Assembly (NCBI GenBank): GCA_040221095.1
Contig: JAVJVP010000018.1
Span: 310,001-374,000 of the forward strand
Direction of reading: 5' to 3'
DNA length: 64,000 bases
Source of the DNA: UBA1479 sp040221095
Lineage (GTDB): Bacteria; Pseudomonadota; Alphaproteobacteria; Rhodospirillales; Casp-alpha2
Both the position numbers and the translations under genes were made by a program. Shown one piece after another: positions 6,940 through 15,236 of this stretch. Below the pieces are notes generated by a model. That model was not told where the DNA came from, did not search any database, and saw only the letters and a program-made list of their open reading frames with translations. Positions within the stretch are counted from its first letter, which is position 1. Every line of letters begins with the position of its first letter.

Positions 6940-9282
6940 TTGAATAAACCAGGCCTTATCGAATCAATCAGGTTGACCCGCTTGACCCGGCATGCCGTGG
7001 CCGCCGTCTTGTGGCTGATCTGTATTTGGATGCCGAACCCGGTGGTCGGTGATCAAGGGCAGGAAGTCAGGGCCTTTCGCGTTCTGGCCGTCCATTCCTA
7101 CAGCCAGCAGTATCCCTGGACCGCGCGCCAGCATGAGGGGTTCGTCGCCACCATGACCGCGGGATTGGATGCCTCGGTCGAGATCAAGACGGAATACCTG
7201 GATACAAAGCGCCGCGCATTGAATGCCGACTACGCCGATGCCTTCGCCGAACACCTGAAAATCAAGTACGCCCGCTACGATCCGGATGCGATCTATGTCA
7301 CGGACGACAGCGGATTGAATTTCGCGTTGAGCCATTTGCGCCGGTTGTTTCCTGAAGCCCCCGTGTTTTTTTCCGGGGTCAACGATTTCACCCATTTGGA
7401 ACGGCTGGACCCAGGGGCGGTGACCGGGGTTTTCGAGAAGAAGGAAATCAGGCCCAATCTGGATCTTCTGCGACAGCTTCAAGGGAATACGGAGTCGGTC
7501 GTGATCCTCGGCGACGGGTCGGCGACCTATCAGGCCATCGAAGTCGAACTGAGAAGAGAACTGTCCGAGACGGCCGGCTCGGCCGTGACCTTCCTGGTCA
7601 GCGAGCGGCTCGATGACGTTCTCGAAAGCCTGCGCAAAATGCCGGATCGGCCGGTCATCTTGACCACGTTGGGGGCCATTCGGGGGCAAAGCGGCGATGT
7701 GGCGCCGCTCTCGCGGATCGTCGGGGCGATCGTCGGTGTCGGCCGCCGGATCGTGATCAGCATGGAGGATGCCTATCTTTTCGATGGCGTGCTCGGCGGT
7801 TATGTGACCAGCGGCATCGCCCAGGGACGCATGGCGGCGGAAATGATGGCGGCCCACCTTGAAGGCGTGCCGATGCGCGAACTTGCCCCGATAAAGTACA
7901 GTCCGAACGAATACCTGTTCAATGACCAGGTATTGGAGGCGTTGGGTCTGGAATTGCCTCGGGATATCGCCTTTCAGGCGCGCCTGATAAACCCGCGCAA
8001 GAGCTGGGTCGAGAAGTACCGCAATATGATTGCGGTCGTCATTGTCGGGCTCATGGTCGCGCTTGTGGGCAGCCTTCTCGCCTATCTATCGATCATGTCC
8101 ACGAAAAACCGCCAGTTGGTGGCGCAAGACCAAAGATTGCGGCATAGCGAACAGTTCCGGGCCCGGCAAAGCCGGCTGCTCGAAGACGTGGAGCGGCTGA
8201 GCCAGACCGGCGGCTGGCAGTTGGATCTGGCGGCCAGGAAACTGACCTGGAGCCAGGGAACCTACCGCATTCTCGAGGCGTCGCCGGACTACAGTCCGAC
8301 CTTCGCGGAAGCGATCGAGTTTTTTATCCCGGAACACCGCCCCCTGCTGGCCGCCGCCGTCGCCGCCGGACGCCGGGAAGGGACCCCTTGGGATTTGGAG
8401 CTTTCGGTTCAGACCCGCACGGGAACGGCCAAGGAGGTCCGGATCGTCGGCGAGGCGGTTTTCGAGGACGGCGTCCCAACCTTGCTGCGGGGGTCGTTTC
8501 AGGACATCACGGAACGGAAACTGTTCGAGCAGGCATTGCGAACGGCCCGGGAAGACGCCGAAAAGGCAAACCTTGCCAAGTCCCAGTTCCTGGCCGCCAT
8601 GAGCCACGAATTGCGCACGCCCTTGAACGCGATCATCGGGTTTTCCGAACTTATCGCCTATCAGGATTTCGGCGAGTCGTCCGCGGGCAAGTTCAAGGAA
8701 TACGCCAAGGACATCCAATTCAGCGGCGAACACCTGCTGTCCCTGATCAACAGCATCCTCGACATCTCGGCCATTGAATCGGGGGGGCGGGGCCTGGATC
8801 GGGAGACGTTCAACGCTTTCGATGCCCTAAATGAATGCATCCACATCTTCGCGGCGGACGCGGCGCGCAAGGAGATATCCCTGTCCGTCAACGCGGACGC
8901 CGGCCCCGTCAATGTCTATGCCGACCGCCAGGCGGTCCGGCAGATCATCCTGAACCTTCTGTCCAATGCCCTGAAATTCACTCCGTCCGGCGGCAGCATC
9001 GAAGCCGCCGCGCATGAAACGGCGGACTCGGTCATCATCAGCATGGCGGATACGGGCTGCGGCATCGCCCAGGGCCACCTTCCCGGCGTCACCGAACCCT
9101 TCGCGCGGGGCGACCTTGATCCATACAAGGCGGTGGAGGGATGGGGGCTCGGCCTGGCGATTTGTAAGACGCTGATCGAAAAACACGGCGGGCGGATCGA
9201 AATCGATAGCACCCTGGGCAAGGGCACCACCGTTTCGGTGGTTCTGCCCAAGCCGGAATGGGAACAGAAGCAGAGTGCGTAA
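6940..9282 (+). CDS. Membrane sensor histidine kinase with periplasmic ABC-type substrate-binding domain
   Basis: 780 residues. After an N-terminal signal anchor (about 17-37) comes an ABC_sub_bind-like periplasmic domain (about 45-345; FRVLAVHSYSQQYPWT, AIYVTDDSGLNFAL, VFFSGVNDF). A transmembrane helix follows at about 362-386, then a PAS-like region (about 425-525, ending in the usual SFQDITERK), a HisKA box (MSHELRTPLNAIIGFSELI, phospho-His near 556) and an HATPase_c domain (LNLLSNALKFTP, ADTGCGIA, GWGLGLAICKTL). It should sense a small ligand outside the inner membrane and phosphorylate a response regulator. The start is TTG with AAGG upstream; a later Met would remove the signal anchor. 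No receiver domain or response-regulator gene is nearby, so the partner is elsewhere. Confidence 0.87.
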   Translation: MNKPGLIESIRLTRLTRHAVAAVLWLICIWMPNPVVGDQGQEVRAFRVLAVHSYSQQYPWTARQHEGFVATMTAGLDASVEIKTEYLDTKRRALNADYADAFAEHLKIKYARYDPDAIYVTDDSGLNFALSHLRRLFPEAPVFFSGVNDFTHLERLDPGAVTGVFEKKEIRPNLDLLRQLQGNTESVVILGDGSATYQAIEVELRRELSETAGSAVTFLVSERLDDVLESLRKMPDRPVILTTLGAIRGQSGDVAPLSRIVGAIVGVGRRIVISMEDAYLFDGVLGGYVTSGIAQGRMAAEMMAAHLEGVPMRELAPIKYSPNEYLFNDQVLEALGLELPRDIAFQARLINPRKSWVEKYRNMIAVVIVGLMVALVGSLLAYLSIMSTKNRQLVAQDQRLRHSEQFRARQSRLLEDVERLSQTGGWQLDLAARKLTWSQGTYRILEASPDYSPTFAEAIEFFIPEHRPLLAAAVAAGRREGTPWDLELSVQTRTGTAKEVRIVGEAVFEDGVPTLLRGSFQDITERKLFEQALRTAREDAEKANLAKSQFLAAMSHELRTPLNAIIGFSELIAYQDFGESSAGKFKEYAKDIQFSGEHLLSLINSILDISAIESGGRGLDRETFNAFDALNECIHIFAADAARKEISLSVNADAGPVNVYADRQAVRQIILNLLSNALKFTPSGGSIEAAAHETADSVIISMADTGCGIAQGHLPGVTEPFARGDLDPYKAVEGWGLGLAICKTLIEKHGGRIEIDSTLGKGTTVSVVLPKPEWEQKQSA

Positions 9283-9294
9283 GGGCGCCCTGGC

Positions 9295-10788
9295 TTACGG
9301 TATCGGATCGTTCAGGTTGTCGAGCGGATAGATCGGCCGCCGCACGTTCTTGAAATCGAGCTTTGAATAGTCGGAACCGCAGACACCCGATCCCGCACAT
9401 TCGATGACCTGTTTGGCGAGGCGCCCGAACCCGGCGCGGTAGTGGATGCGGCTTTTCAGCATGAGGAAGGTTTTTTCCTCGGGATCGATCCCCAGGCTGA
9501 TGAAGCAAGCCGTGTCGTTGGGCTCCTGCTGCCGCGAGATCACGCAGATCTGCACACGGCCTGTGTCGAGCACGCCCGAAGGCCCCATGTCCATGGTCAC
9601 ACCGCGACTGGCCGGGCCCTTGTTCTTGTAGATGCCGTCGGTCAGCGCCTTGACCCGCCCGGTCACGGTCAGGGGCTTGCCCGTCTCGCCGATGGCGGGC
9701 ATGTCGACCTTGCCGCCAAGGTCGAGGGTGATCTCCGCGCCGATGCCGGCCCGGGTCATCTTCTCCACCGCGCCCGGATCACAGATCGCGAAGGCCGCGA
9801 CATCGTCCAGCCCGGCCTCCAGGATCGCCGCCAGCACCGTCATGGTGTCCTGCGTGCCGCCGGAGGACGCGTTGTCGTAATGGTCCAGCAGGACGACCGG
9901 GCCGTCACCCTTCGTGATCTCCTTGGCGCGGGCGATGGAACTTTCCAGGGGTTCGATCTCGTAGACGAAGGCCTTGCGTTCGTTCCAGGCGAAATTCAGC
10001 AGCTCGTCGCGATACTTCTCGGCAAGGGCCCGGTCGCCGTCGGTCACGACAACGGCGGAAACCCCCGCATTGTGGATATCCGCATGGGGAAAGCCCGTGA
10101 ACAGGGTCGCGGCCAGGGCCCCTTCCTTCTCCATGCGCCGTGTCATTTCCTGCAGTTCCTTGTTGGGGAAGTTGTCCGAGCCCTGGCGCATGACGTGGGG
10201 CAGCATGGGCCGGTTGCCCCAGGCCACGGTCGGCTGGGCCTCGCCCCGCAGCAGGGCGTAGACGGGCCGCCCTGCGCGTTGTGCGGTCTCGTACAGGTCC
10301 GTGTGCGGATAGGTCTGATAGCCGGCGAGGCTGGTCACGTTTTCCGCCAGTTCGGGATAGAGGTTGGTGTGCATGTCGAGTGCCGCGGCGATGGGCAGGT
10401 CGGGGGCGATTTCGCGGATCTGTTTGATCAGGCTGCCTTCGCCGTCTTCCCGGCTGTCGGTGACCATGGCGCCGTGAAGGTCGAGGAACAGGGCGTCACA
10501 GCCCGCCTTGACCGAATTCAAAATCCGCTCCGCCATGTAGTCGAAGGCGGCATCGGCCACGGGACCCGACGGCCAGGCGTTGGCGGCGATGGGAATGACG
10601 ATCTCGGCGCCGGCCTCTTCCGCCAGGTCGATGAAGCCGCCCGTGCCGCTGCCCGTGCCCTTGAACGCCTTGTAGGCGGCGTCCCCTTTGTAGGGCATGG
10701 GGGTTGACCGGGCGAACCGTTCGATCGGCGTCGGCACCGGTGAAAAGGTGTTGGTTTCGTGCTTCATCATGGCGATGACGACGCGCAT
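9295..10788 (-). CDS. M81 family metallopeptidase-like protein (MlrC family)
   Basis: 497 residues with the MlrC/DUF1485 layout. Likely metal ligands are in MMKHETNTFSP near the N-terminus, in FLDLHGAMVTD and in ALDMHTNLYPE; the C-terminal MlrC_C region contains VVLLDHYDNASSGGTQDT and GPSGVLDTGRVQICVISRQQEP. The founder, MlrC, acts late in microcystin breakdown, but most relatives occur in bacteria that never meet microcystin, and their substrates (probably small peptides or amide-containing compounds) are unknown. The ATG at 10788 has GGAGT upstream and starts the conserved MRVVIAMMKHETNTF. The gene converges with the sensor kinase, with 12 bp between the stop codons. Confidence 0.85.
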   Translation of the reverse strand: MRVVIAMMKHETNTFSPVPTPIERFARSTPMPYKGDAAYKAFKGTGSGTGGFIDLAEEAGAEIVIPIAANAWPSGPVADAAFDYMAERILNSVKAGCDALFLDLHGAMVTDSREDGEGSLIKQIREIAPDLPIAAALDMHTNLYPELAENVTSLAGYQTYPHTDLYETAQRAGRPVYALLRGEAQPTVAWGNRPMLPHVMRQGSDNFPNKELQEMTRRMEKEGALAATLFTGFPHADIHNAGVSAVVVTDGDRALAEKYRDELLNFAWNERKAFVYEIEPLESSIARAKEITKGDGPVVLLDHYDNASSGGTQDTMTVLAAILEAGLDDVAAFAICDPGAVEKMTRAGIGAEITLDLGGKVDMPAIGETGKPLTVTGRVKALTDGIYKNKGPASRGVTMDMGPSGVLDTGRVQICVISRQQEPNDTACFISLGIDPEEKTFLMLKSRIHYRAGFGRLAKQVIECAGSGVCGSDYSKLDFKNVRRPIYPLDNLNDPIP

Positions 10789-10964
10789 GGGGGACTCCTT
10801 CCGGCAGATGGGCGCAACAGTGCTTGCGAAAGAGTATCCGGGGACGCGGCGGACGGCCAGCATCGCCCGACACCCCATTCACAACAATTTACTAATAGAA
10901 GTGAGGTTTTTCACATAACCCATGATAGGATGGTGCACTGAGTGCAGAACAAGGAAACCGATGC

Positions 10965-11174
10965 ATGAGTTGGATCCTTATCACCCTCACGATCGCCGCC
11001 GGGGCGCTCGACGCGAAAATCCACTCCGTCCATGGTTCGATGATCAGCTGTTTCCAGGAGCGGGAACTGGTGGTCAAGCGCGTTGATCAGGCGGTCTGCG
11101 TCAGAGACAAAAACGCGGAGCGCCCGGGGCCTGTCCGCGGCAACGATTGGAACGGTGACAGGACCGCCAGCTAG
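10965..11174 (+). CDS. Small secreted or membrane-anchored hypothetical protein (69 aa)
   Basis: The ATG follows AAGGAA at a suitable distance. The N-terminus (MSWILITLTIAAGALDAKI) is hydrophobic and ends in a plausible signal-peptidase region, followed by a short charged tail with two cysteines. Tiny proteins starting MSWILI or MAWII are common in alphaproteobacteria and are mostly unannotated. It overlaps the stop of the convergent methyltransferase gene by 4 bp. It could be a chance frame, but start signal and hydrophobic N-terminus together make it worth listing. Confidence 0.42.
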   Translation: MSWILITLTIAAGALDAKIHSVHGSMISCFQERELVVKRVDQAVCVRDKNAERPGPVRGNDWNGDRTAS

Positions 11175-12193
11175 GCGGGCTTCCGGCCGACGACCAGCCG
11201 CGTCAGGCCGGGCACCATTTCGTGTTCCTCGATATCCTGGAAGCCGGCGTCCTTCATTTGCGCCTTGAGCCAACCCGGCGTGACGGAACGCGCATCAGGC
11301 GTGAAGGCCATGTGCTGAAGCTGCCACAACGCCGCCATGGGCGGGCCTTGGCGGTCATTGTCGACCATGAAGTCGTGGACCATGAAGCACCCGCCGGGGG
11401 CCAGGCTGGTGAAGGCGTCGGAGACCATGCGCGGTAGCTCGCCCCCGGGAATGCCGGAAAACAGATAGGACATGAGGATGGCGTCCTGCTCCGTCGGCCA
11501 GGCGACCTGCAGGGCATTGCCGGGGATGTAGCGCACCCGGTCGACCATCCCGGCCTCGGTGATGAACCGCCATCCCAGTTCGGACACGTTGGGAAAATCG
11601 ATGATGGTGGACGTCAATTCCGGATTGGCTTCCAGCAGGCGGATGGTCATGGCCCCGGTGCCGCCGGCCACATCCAATAGCGTCTTGGCGCCCTTGAGCT
11701 CGACCAGACGGGCCAGGGTCTTGCCCGGGCCGAGGGAGCCCGCGTGCTGGGCCTCGGAATAGATCGCCGCCTGCTTGGGGTCGGCCATCCAGTGCTGGTA
11801 GCTGTCGACCGCGTCCGGGTCGAGGGAGCCGTCCATGACCTCGTTCAACTGCTGCAAAAACGGGTACATCTGGCGGTCGATCTGATAGCGCAGGTAGTCG
11901 CCGAAATCGTACTTGGCACCGCGGACGAGGAACGCCTCCGCCCCCGGCGAATTGGCATAGATCTCGTCGTCGGAGCGGTCGACCAGACCGACGCTGGTCA
12001 GCGCCGTCATCAAGGTGGTGATGCGGTTGGTGGGAATGCCGGTTTTCTTCGAAATATCGGCCGAAGTTTTGGGGCCGTCAGCCAGCACCGTGAACACGTC
12101 CACGTGCAGGGCCGCGAACAGCGCTTTCGAGGCCATGAATCCGAACGCGAGCTGTGACACGTCCTCAGCAGTTTCCACCAGGCGACCGTCCAT
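11171..12193 (-). CDS. SAM-dependent O-methyltransferase family protein, candidate DsyB (DMSP synthesis)
   Basis: 340 residues: an N-terminal winged-helix dimerisation domain (about 12-95; KTSADISKKTGIPTNRITTL) and a Rossmann methyltransferase domain with the SAM motif LLDVAGGTGAM (172-182) and later segments SYLFSGIPG and MVHDFMVDND. It belongs to the caffeic-acid O-methyltransferase-like family (Methyltransf_2). The segments KYDFGDYLRYQIDRQMY, SEAQHAGSLGPGKTL and ALWQLQHMAFTPDARS resemble, from memory, DsyB/DSYB, the S-methyltransferase that acts on 4-methylthio-2-hydroxybutyrate in DMSP synthesis; length also fits (about 340). A BCCT osmolyte carrier lies two genes away. The general family is secure; the DsyB assignment is an inference. 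The ATG at 12193 follows AAGGGG. Confidence 0.72.
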   Translation of the reverse strand: MDGRLVETAEDVSQLAFGFMASKALFAALHVDVFTVLADGPKTSADISKKTGIPTNRITTLMTALTSVGLVDRSDDEIYANSPGAEAFLVRGAKYDFGDYLRYQIDRQMYPFLQQLNEVMDGSLDPDAVDSYQHWMADPKQAAIYSEAQHAGSLGPGKTLARLVELKGAKTLLDVAGGTGAMTIRLLEANPELTSTIIDFPNVSELGWRFITEAGMVDRVRYIPGNALQVAWPTEQDAILMSYLFSGIPGGELPRMVSDAFTSLAPGGCFMVHDFMVDNDRQGPPMAALWQLQHMAFTPDARSVTPGWLKAQMKDAGFQDIEEHEMVPGLTRLVVGRKPA

Positions 12194-12443
12194 GAGGAGC
12201 CCCTTTTCAGTCCAAATTGTTCGTTGATCGTCGGTGATCGTTCGCGGTCAGCCTAGCATGCGGGTCCGCAATGTCCAAAAAGCCCCTCCCGGTGGGGATT
12301 CGGTCAGCGTTTGTTTTTCGCGTATTGTGGCTGCAGGTGCATGCCCTGAATCTTTCAATGATGTTGACCATATTCCGTTAACAAGCCCTAATTGCCGGTG
12401 GAATGTCGGCCAAAGCAGTTCGTGGTTTGCGAGAGGCGCTCCG

Positions 12444-12896
12444 ATGAACTTTACCAAGGGACTGATGTTGACCTGTGGTGTCACCGGCGCGGCCCTTGCC
12501 GCCGTGTCCATGACGGGGCTGACCTATGGTTTCAAGTCGGTCGGGTTGGTGGATGAAGAGGGCCGGATGACGCCCCAGATCGTCACGCTGGCGCCCATCC
12601 CGCTGAAACTGGGGTCGTCCGGCGATGTGGTGCAGGTGTCCCTGAGCCTGACCGTGTCCAGCGCCCTCGAACGGGACATTGTCTGCGCGCGGATGAATGT
12701 GCTTCAGCCCGCCGCGGCGCGTTTGATCGGGGAGAAGGTCAGGGCTTCGGACCCCGCCGGCACGGCCATCCCGTCGAACCTGGACCGTACCCTGCGCGCC
12801 GCCATTGCCGATATTGTTGGCGACAAGCAGATCGAGCGGGTCTTGGTGACCGTGACCCCCGCCGGCGCGACGCCGCCCGGCGCCAGTTGCATCTAG
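12444..12896 (+). CDS. Membrane-anchored FliL-like protein, function unknown
   Basis: 150 residues from the ATG at 12444 (GAGAGG upstream). The N-terminal helix (about 5-27, GLMLTCGVTGAALAAVSMTG) should anchor it in the inner membrane. The rest resembles the small alpha/beta domain of FliL-type proteins: PQIVTLAPIPLKL, VVQVSLSLTVSSALERDI, a helical stretch ending NLDRTLRAAIADIVGD and a last strand IERVLVTVTPAG. FliL works with flagellar stators, but no flagellar gene is near, so the role here is open. The frame extends upstream to 12234 without a start signal. It is followed by a GC hairpin and the BCCT gene. Confidence 0.6.
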   Translation: MNFTKGLMLTCGVTGAALAAVSMTGLTYGFKSVGLVDEEGRMTPQIVTLAPIPLKLGSSGDVVQVSLSLTVSSALERDIVCARMNVLQPAAARLIGEKVRASDPAGTAIPSNLDRTLRAAIADIVGDKQIERVLVTVTPAGATPPGASCI

Positions 12897-12939
12897 CGAC
12901 AGGCTCAATTTCATAACCCCGTAATTTTGTTCCGCGCGA

Positions 12940-12956
12940 CCCCGCCGGGGGCGGGG
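12940..12956. terminator. GC hairpin, weak terminator candidate
   Basis: CCCCGCC (12940-12946) pairs with GGCGGGG (12950-12956) around a 3-base loop, 43 bp after the FliL-like gene. There is no T-run after it, so termination would need Rho or be partial. Confidence 0.3.
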
Positions 12957-13039
12957 CTGGGCACCGTATTTCAAAAATGTCCGCTCAGGGGTTCACGACG
13001 GCGGGGGTAATTCGTTAACATGGGTATCCGATAGGGAGC

Positions 13040-14656
13040 GTGATATGGATAATATGGAAAGTATTTGTGGAAGACATCTACGACACGGATTACGAAACGG
13101 GACAGGATAATATTCAGAAATTCGGGATGGATATTCACCATCCGGTATTCTGGATATCAACAATTTTTGTTCTTTTATTTGTGCTTGGCACGTTGATCGC
13201 GCCGGGACCGGCGAAAATACTGTTCGATGGCGCCAAATCCTGGTCCATTGATCATTTCGACTGGCTGTTCATGGCCGGGGCCAATGTGTTCGTCCTGTTC
13301 TGTGTGGCGCTGATTTTCCTGCCCGTGGGGAAAATCCGCCTGGGCGGGCCCGACGCGACGCCGGAATTTTCCGTGATGTCCTGGTTCGCCATGCTGTTCG
13401 CCGCGGGCATGGGGATCGGGCTGATGTTCTGGTCCGTGGCGGAGCCCACGGCCTATTACACGAATTGGGCGGGAACGCCCCTGGGGGTGGAGCCCCGCAC
13501 GCCCGGCGGCGCCGATGCGGCGCTCAGCGCGACCATGTTCCATTGGGGCCTGCACCCCTGGGCGATCTATGCGGTGGTTGGGCTATCGCTGGCATTCTTC
13601 ACCTACAACAAGGGCCTGCCGCTGACGATCCGCTCCGGCTTCTATCCGTTGATCCAGGACCGCGCCTGGGGCTGGTTTGGCCATGGGATCGACACGGTCG
13701 CCGTGTTGGCGACCTTGTTCGGCCTGGCGACGTCGCTGGGCTTCGGCGCCCAGCAGGCGGCAAGCGGCCTGCATTTCCTGTTCGACGTCCCCAACACCAT
13801 CAACGTGCAGATCGCCATCATCTGCGGCGTCACCGCCGTCGCCGTGATTTCCGTAATACGCGGCCTCGACGGCGGGGTGAAGGTTCTTTCCCAGGTCAAC
13901 ATGGCCATGGCGGCCCTGCTTTTGGCCTTCGTGTTCGTGGTCGGGCCGACGGGGGACATCGTGGCCAATGTCCTGGATACGGGCAAAAGCTACCTCACGA
14001 CCATCGTGCCGCTCAGCAACTGGATCGGGCGTGAGGACGAAAAATTCTTCCATGGCTGGACCGTGTTCTACTGGGCCTGGTGGATTTCCTGGTCGCCCTT
14101 CGTCGGCATGTTCATTGCCCGGGTGTCCCGGGGACGCACCGTGCGCCAGTTCATCGTCGCCGTGCTGCTGGTGCCGACCCTGGTGACGCTGGTGTGGATG
14201 TCCGTGTTCGGCGGCTCCGCCCTGTATCAGGTCGAGGCCGACATGGGGGCCCTGGCCGATGGTCTCGAAGACGTCTCCCTCGCCATGTTCCAGATGCTCG
14301 ACAACCTGCCGCTGGCCTCGATCACGTCCTTCGTCGCGATCTGTCTGGTGCTGGTGTTCTTCATCACGTCGTCGGACTCGGGCTCGCTGGTGATCGACAG
14401 TATCACCGCCGGCGGCAAGCTCGACGCGCCCGTGGTGCAGCGTATTTTCTGGGCCGTGCTCGAAGGTGTGGTCGCGGCGGTCCTGCTGTTCGGCGGCGGC
14501 GAGGATGCGCTCGGCGCGCTGCAGGCGGCGGCGATCTGCGTCGGGCTGCCGTTCACGGTGATCCTGCTGTTGATGTGTATTAGTCTTTACAAAGGGCTGG
14601 TCCATGAACAGGCGCAGGCGGCAGCCTCAAAGCCAGGGAATGAACCAAGGGGCTAG
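13040..14656 (+). CDS. BCCT family (betaine/carnitine/choline) transporter
   Basis: 538 residues and about 12 transmembrane helices. The BCCT glycine-rich segment is clear (FAMLFAAGMGIGLMFWSVAEP), as are the tryptophan-rich substrate region (GWTVFYWAWWISWSPFVGMFIARVSRGR, in shorter parts) and the later SSDSGSLVIDSITAGG. It would take up a quaternary ammonium or sulfonium compound such as glycine betaine, choline or DMSP, driven by Na+ or H+. The frame begins with GTG at 13040, but GTG at 13067 has a better-placed GGAAAG upstream and may be the real start. Its stop overlaps the end of the convergent GAF gene by 4 bp. A nearby DsyB-like gene hints at sulfonium osmolytes. Confidence 0.9.
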   Translation: MIWIIWKVFVEDIYDTDYETGQDNIQKFGMDIHHPVFWISTIFVLLFVLGTLIAPGPAKILFDGAKSWSIDHFDWLFMAGANVFVLFCVALIFLPVGKIRLGGPDATPEFSVMSWFAMLFAAGMGIGLMFWSVAEPTAYYTNWAGTPLGVEPRTPGGADAALSATMFHWGLHPWAIYAVVGLSLAFFTYNKGLPLTIRSGFYPLIQDRAWGWFGHGIDTVAVLATLFGLATSLGFGAQQAASGLHFLFDVPNTINVQIAIICGVTAVAVISVIRGLDGGVKVLSQVNMAMAALLLAFVFVVGPTGDIVANVLDTGKSYLTTIVPLSNWIGREDEKFFHGWTVFYWAWWISWSPFVGMFIARVSRGRTVRQFIVAVLLVPTLVTLVWMSVFGGSALYQVEADMGALADGLEDVSLAMFQMLDNLPLASITSFVAICLVLVFFITSSDSGSLVIDSITAGGKLDAPVVQRIFWAVLEGVVAAVLLFGGGEDALGALQAAAICVGLPFTVILLLMCISLYKGLVHEQAQAAASKPGNEPRG

Positions 14657-15138
14657 GTCGCCATGCCGAACGAGAGCAGCGTCGCAACCTGTAAAAGATA
14701 CCGCTGGTCTTCCTGCGTCCAATTCCGGTGCGAATGGGCGTTCTCACAGCAGATGATGCCCACGGGCTGGAATTTCCGATGAATAATGTAGTCAAGCAGA
14801 GAGACAATTCCGTTCGGCATGAAATAGGATTCTGTGAACGCACGCGTGGCGGGATGGTTGCGGGCGTCGGGGGCGACGATGAATTGTTCCGTCAATATGG
14901 TTTGGAAATAAGCGGGATGATCCTCAGCGGTCAGGATTTGACCGTGCAGGAACGTATCCGTGTCAGAATCGAAAAAACACTGACACTGAATGCTGTCCCG
15001 GGCTTCGGAAAAGAACCAGATGCTGACGCGATTGGCCTCCACATTCTGTGAAATATCTCGGCATACAGGGCGATAAACCTCCTTGATTTCAAGGTGCTGT
15101 TTCCTCGCTTGATGTATGGCTTCAATTGCTCGATGCAT
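14653..15138 (-). CDS. GAF domain protein
   Basis: 161 residues forming essentially one GAF domain: an N-terminal helix (IEAIHQARKQHLEIKEVYRPVCRDISQNV), then VSIWFFSEARDSIQCQCFFD, LTAEDHPAYFQTILTE, VSLLDYIIHRKFQPVGIICCENAHSHRNW and a final helix EDQRYLLQVATLLSFGMA. GAF domains bind small ligands or serve as redox or light sensors. No output domain is fused, so it would work by contacting a partner. It ends opposite the BCCT gene. The ribosome binding site before ATG 15138 is weak. An AT-rich stretch at 15175-15236 may contain its promoter. Confidence 0.75.
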   Translation of the reverse strand: MHRAIEAIHQARKQHLEIKEVYRPVCRDISQNVEANRVSIWFFSEARDSIQCQCFFDSDTDTFLHGQILTAEDHPAYFQTILTEQFIVAPDARNHPATRAFTESYFMPNGIVSLLDYIIHRKFQPVGIICCENAHSHRNWTQEDQRYLLQVATLLSFGMAT

Positions 15139-15236
15139 TGCTTCGCAATCCGGTCGGTGGTGGTATATGCGGATTTACGCAAAAACCGGGCCATATTCGC
15201 GCATGCATGCGGTAAAATATCTGACGCTGAAACGGA

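Noticed and set aside
9295..10788. Microcystin-degrading MlrC
   Set aside because: mlrA, mlrB and mlrD are absent; the family is broad and most members have nothing to do with microcystin.
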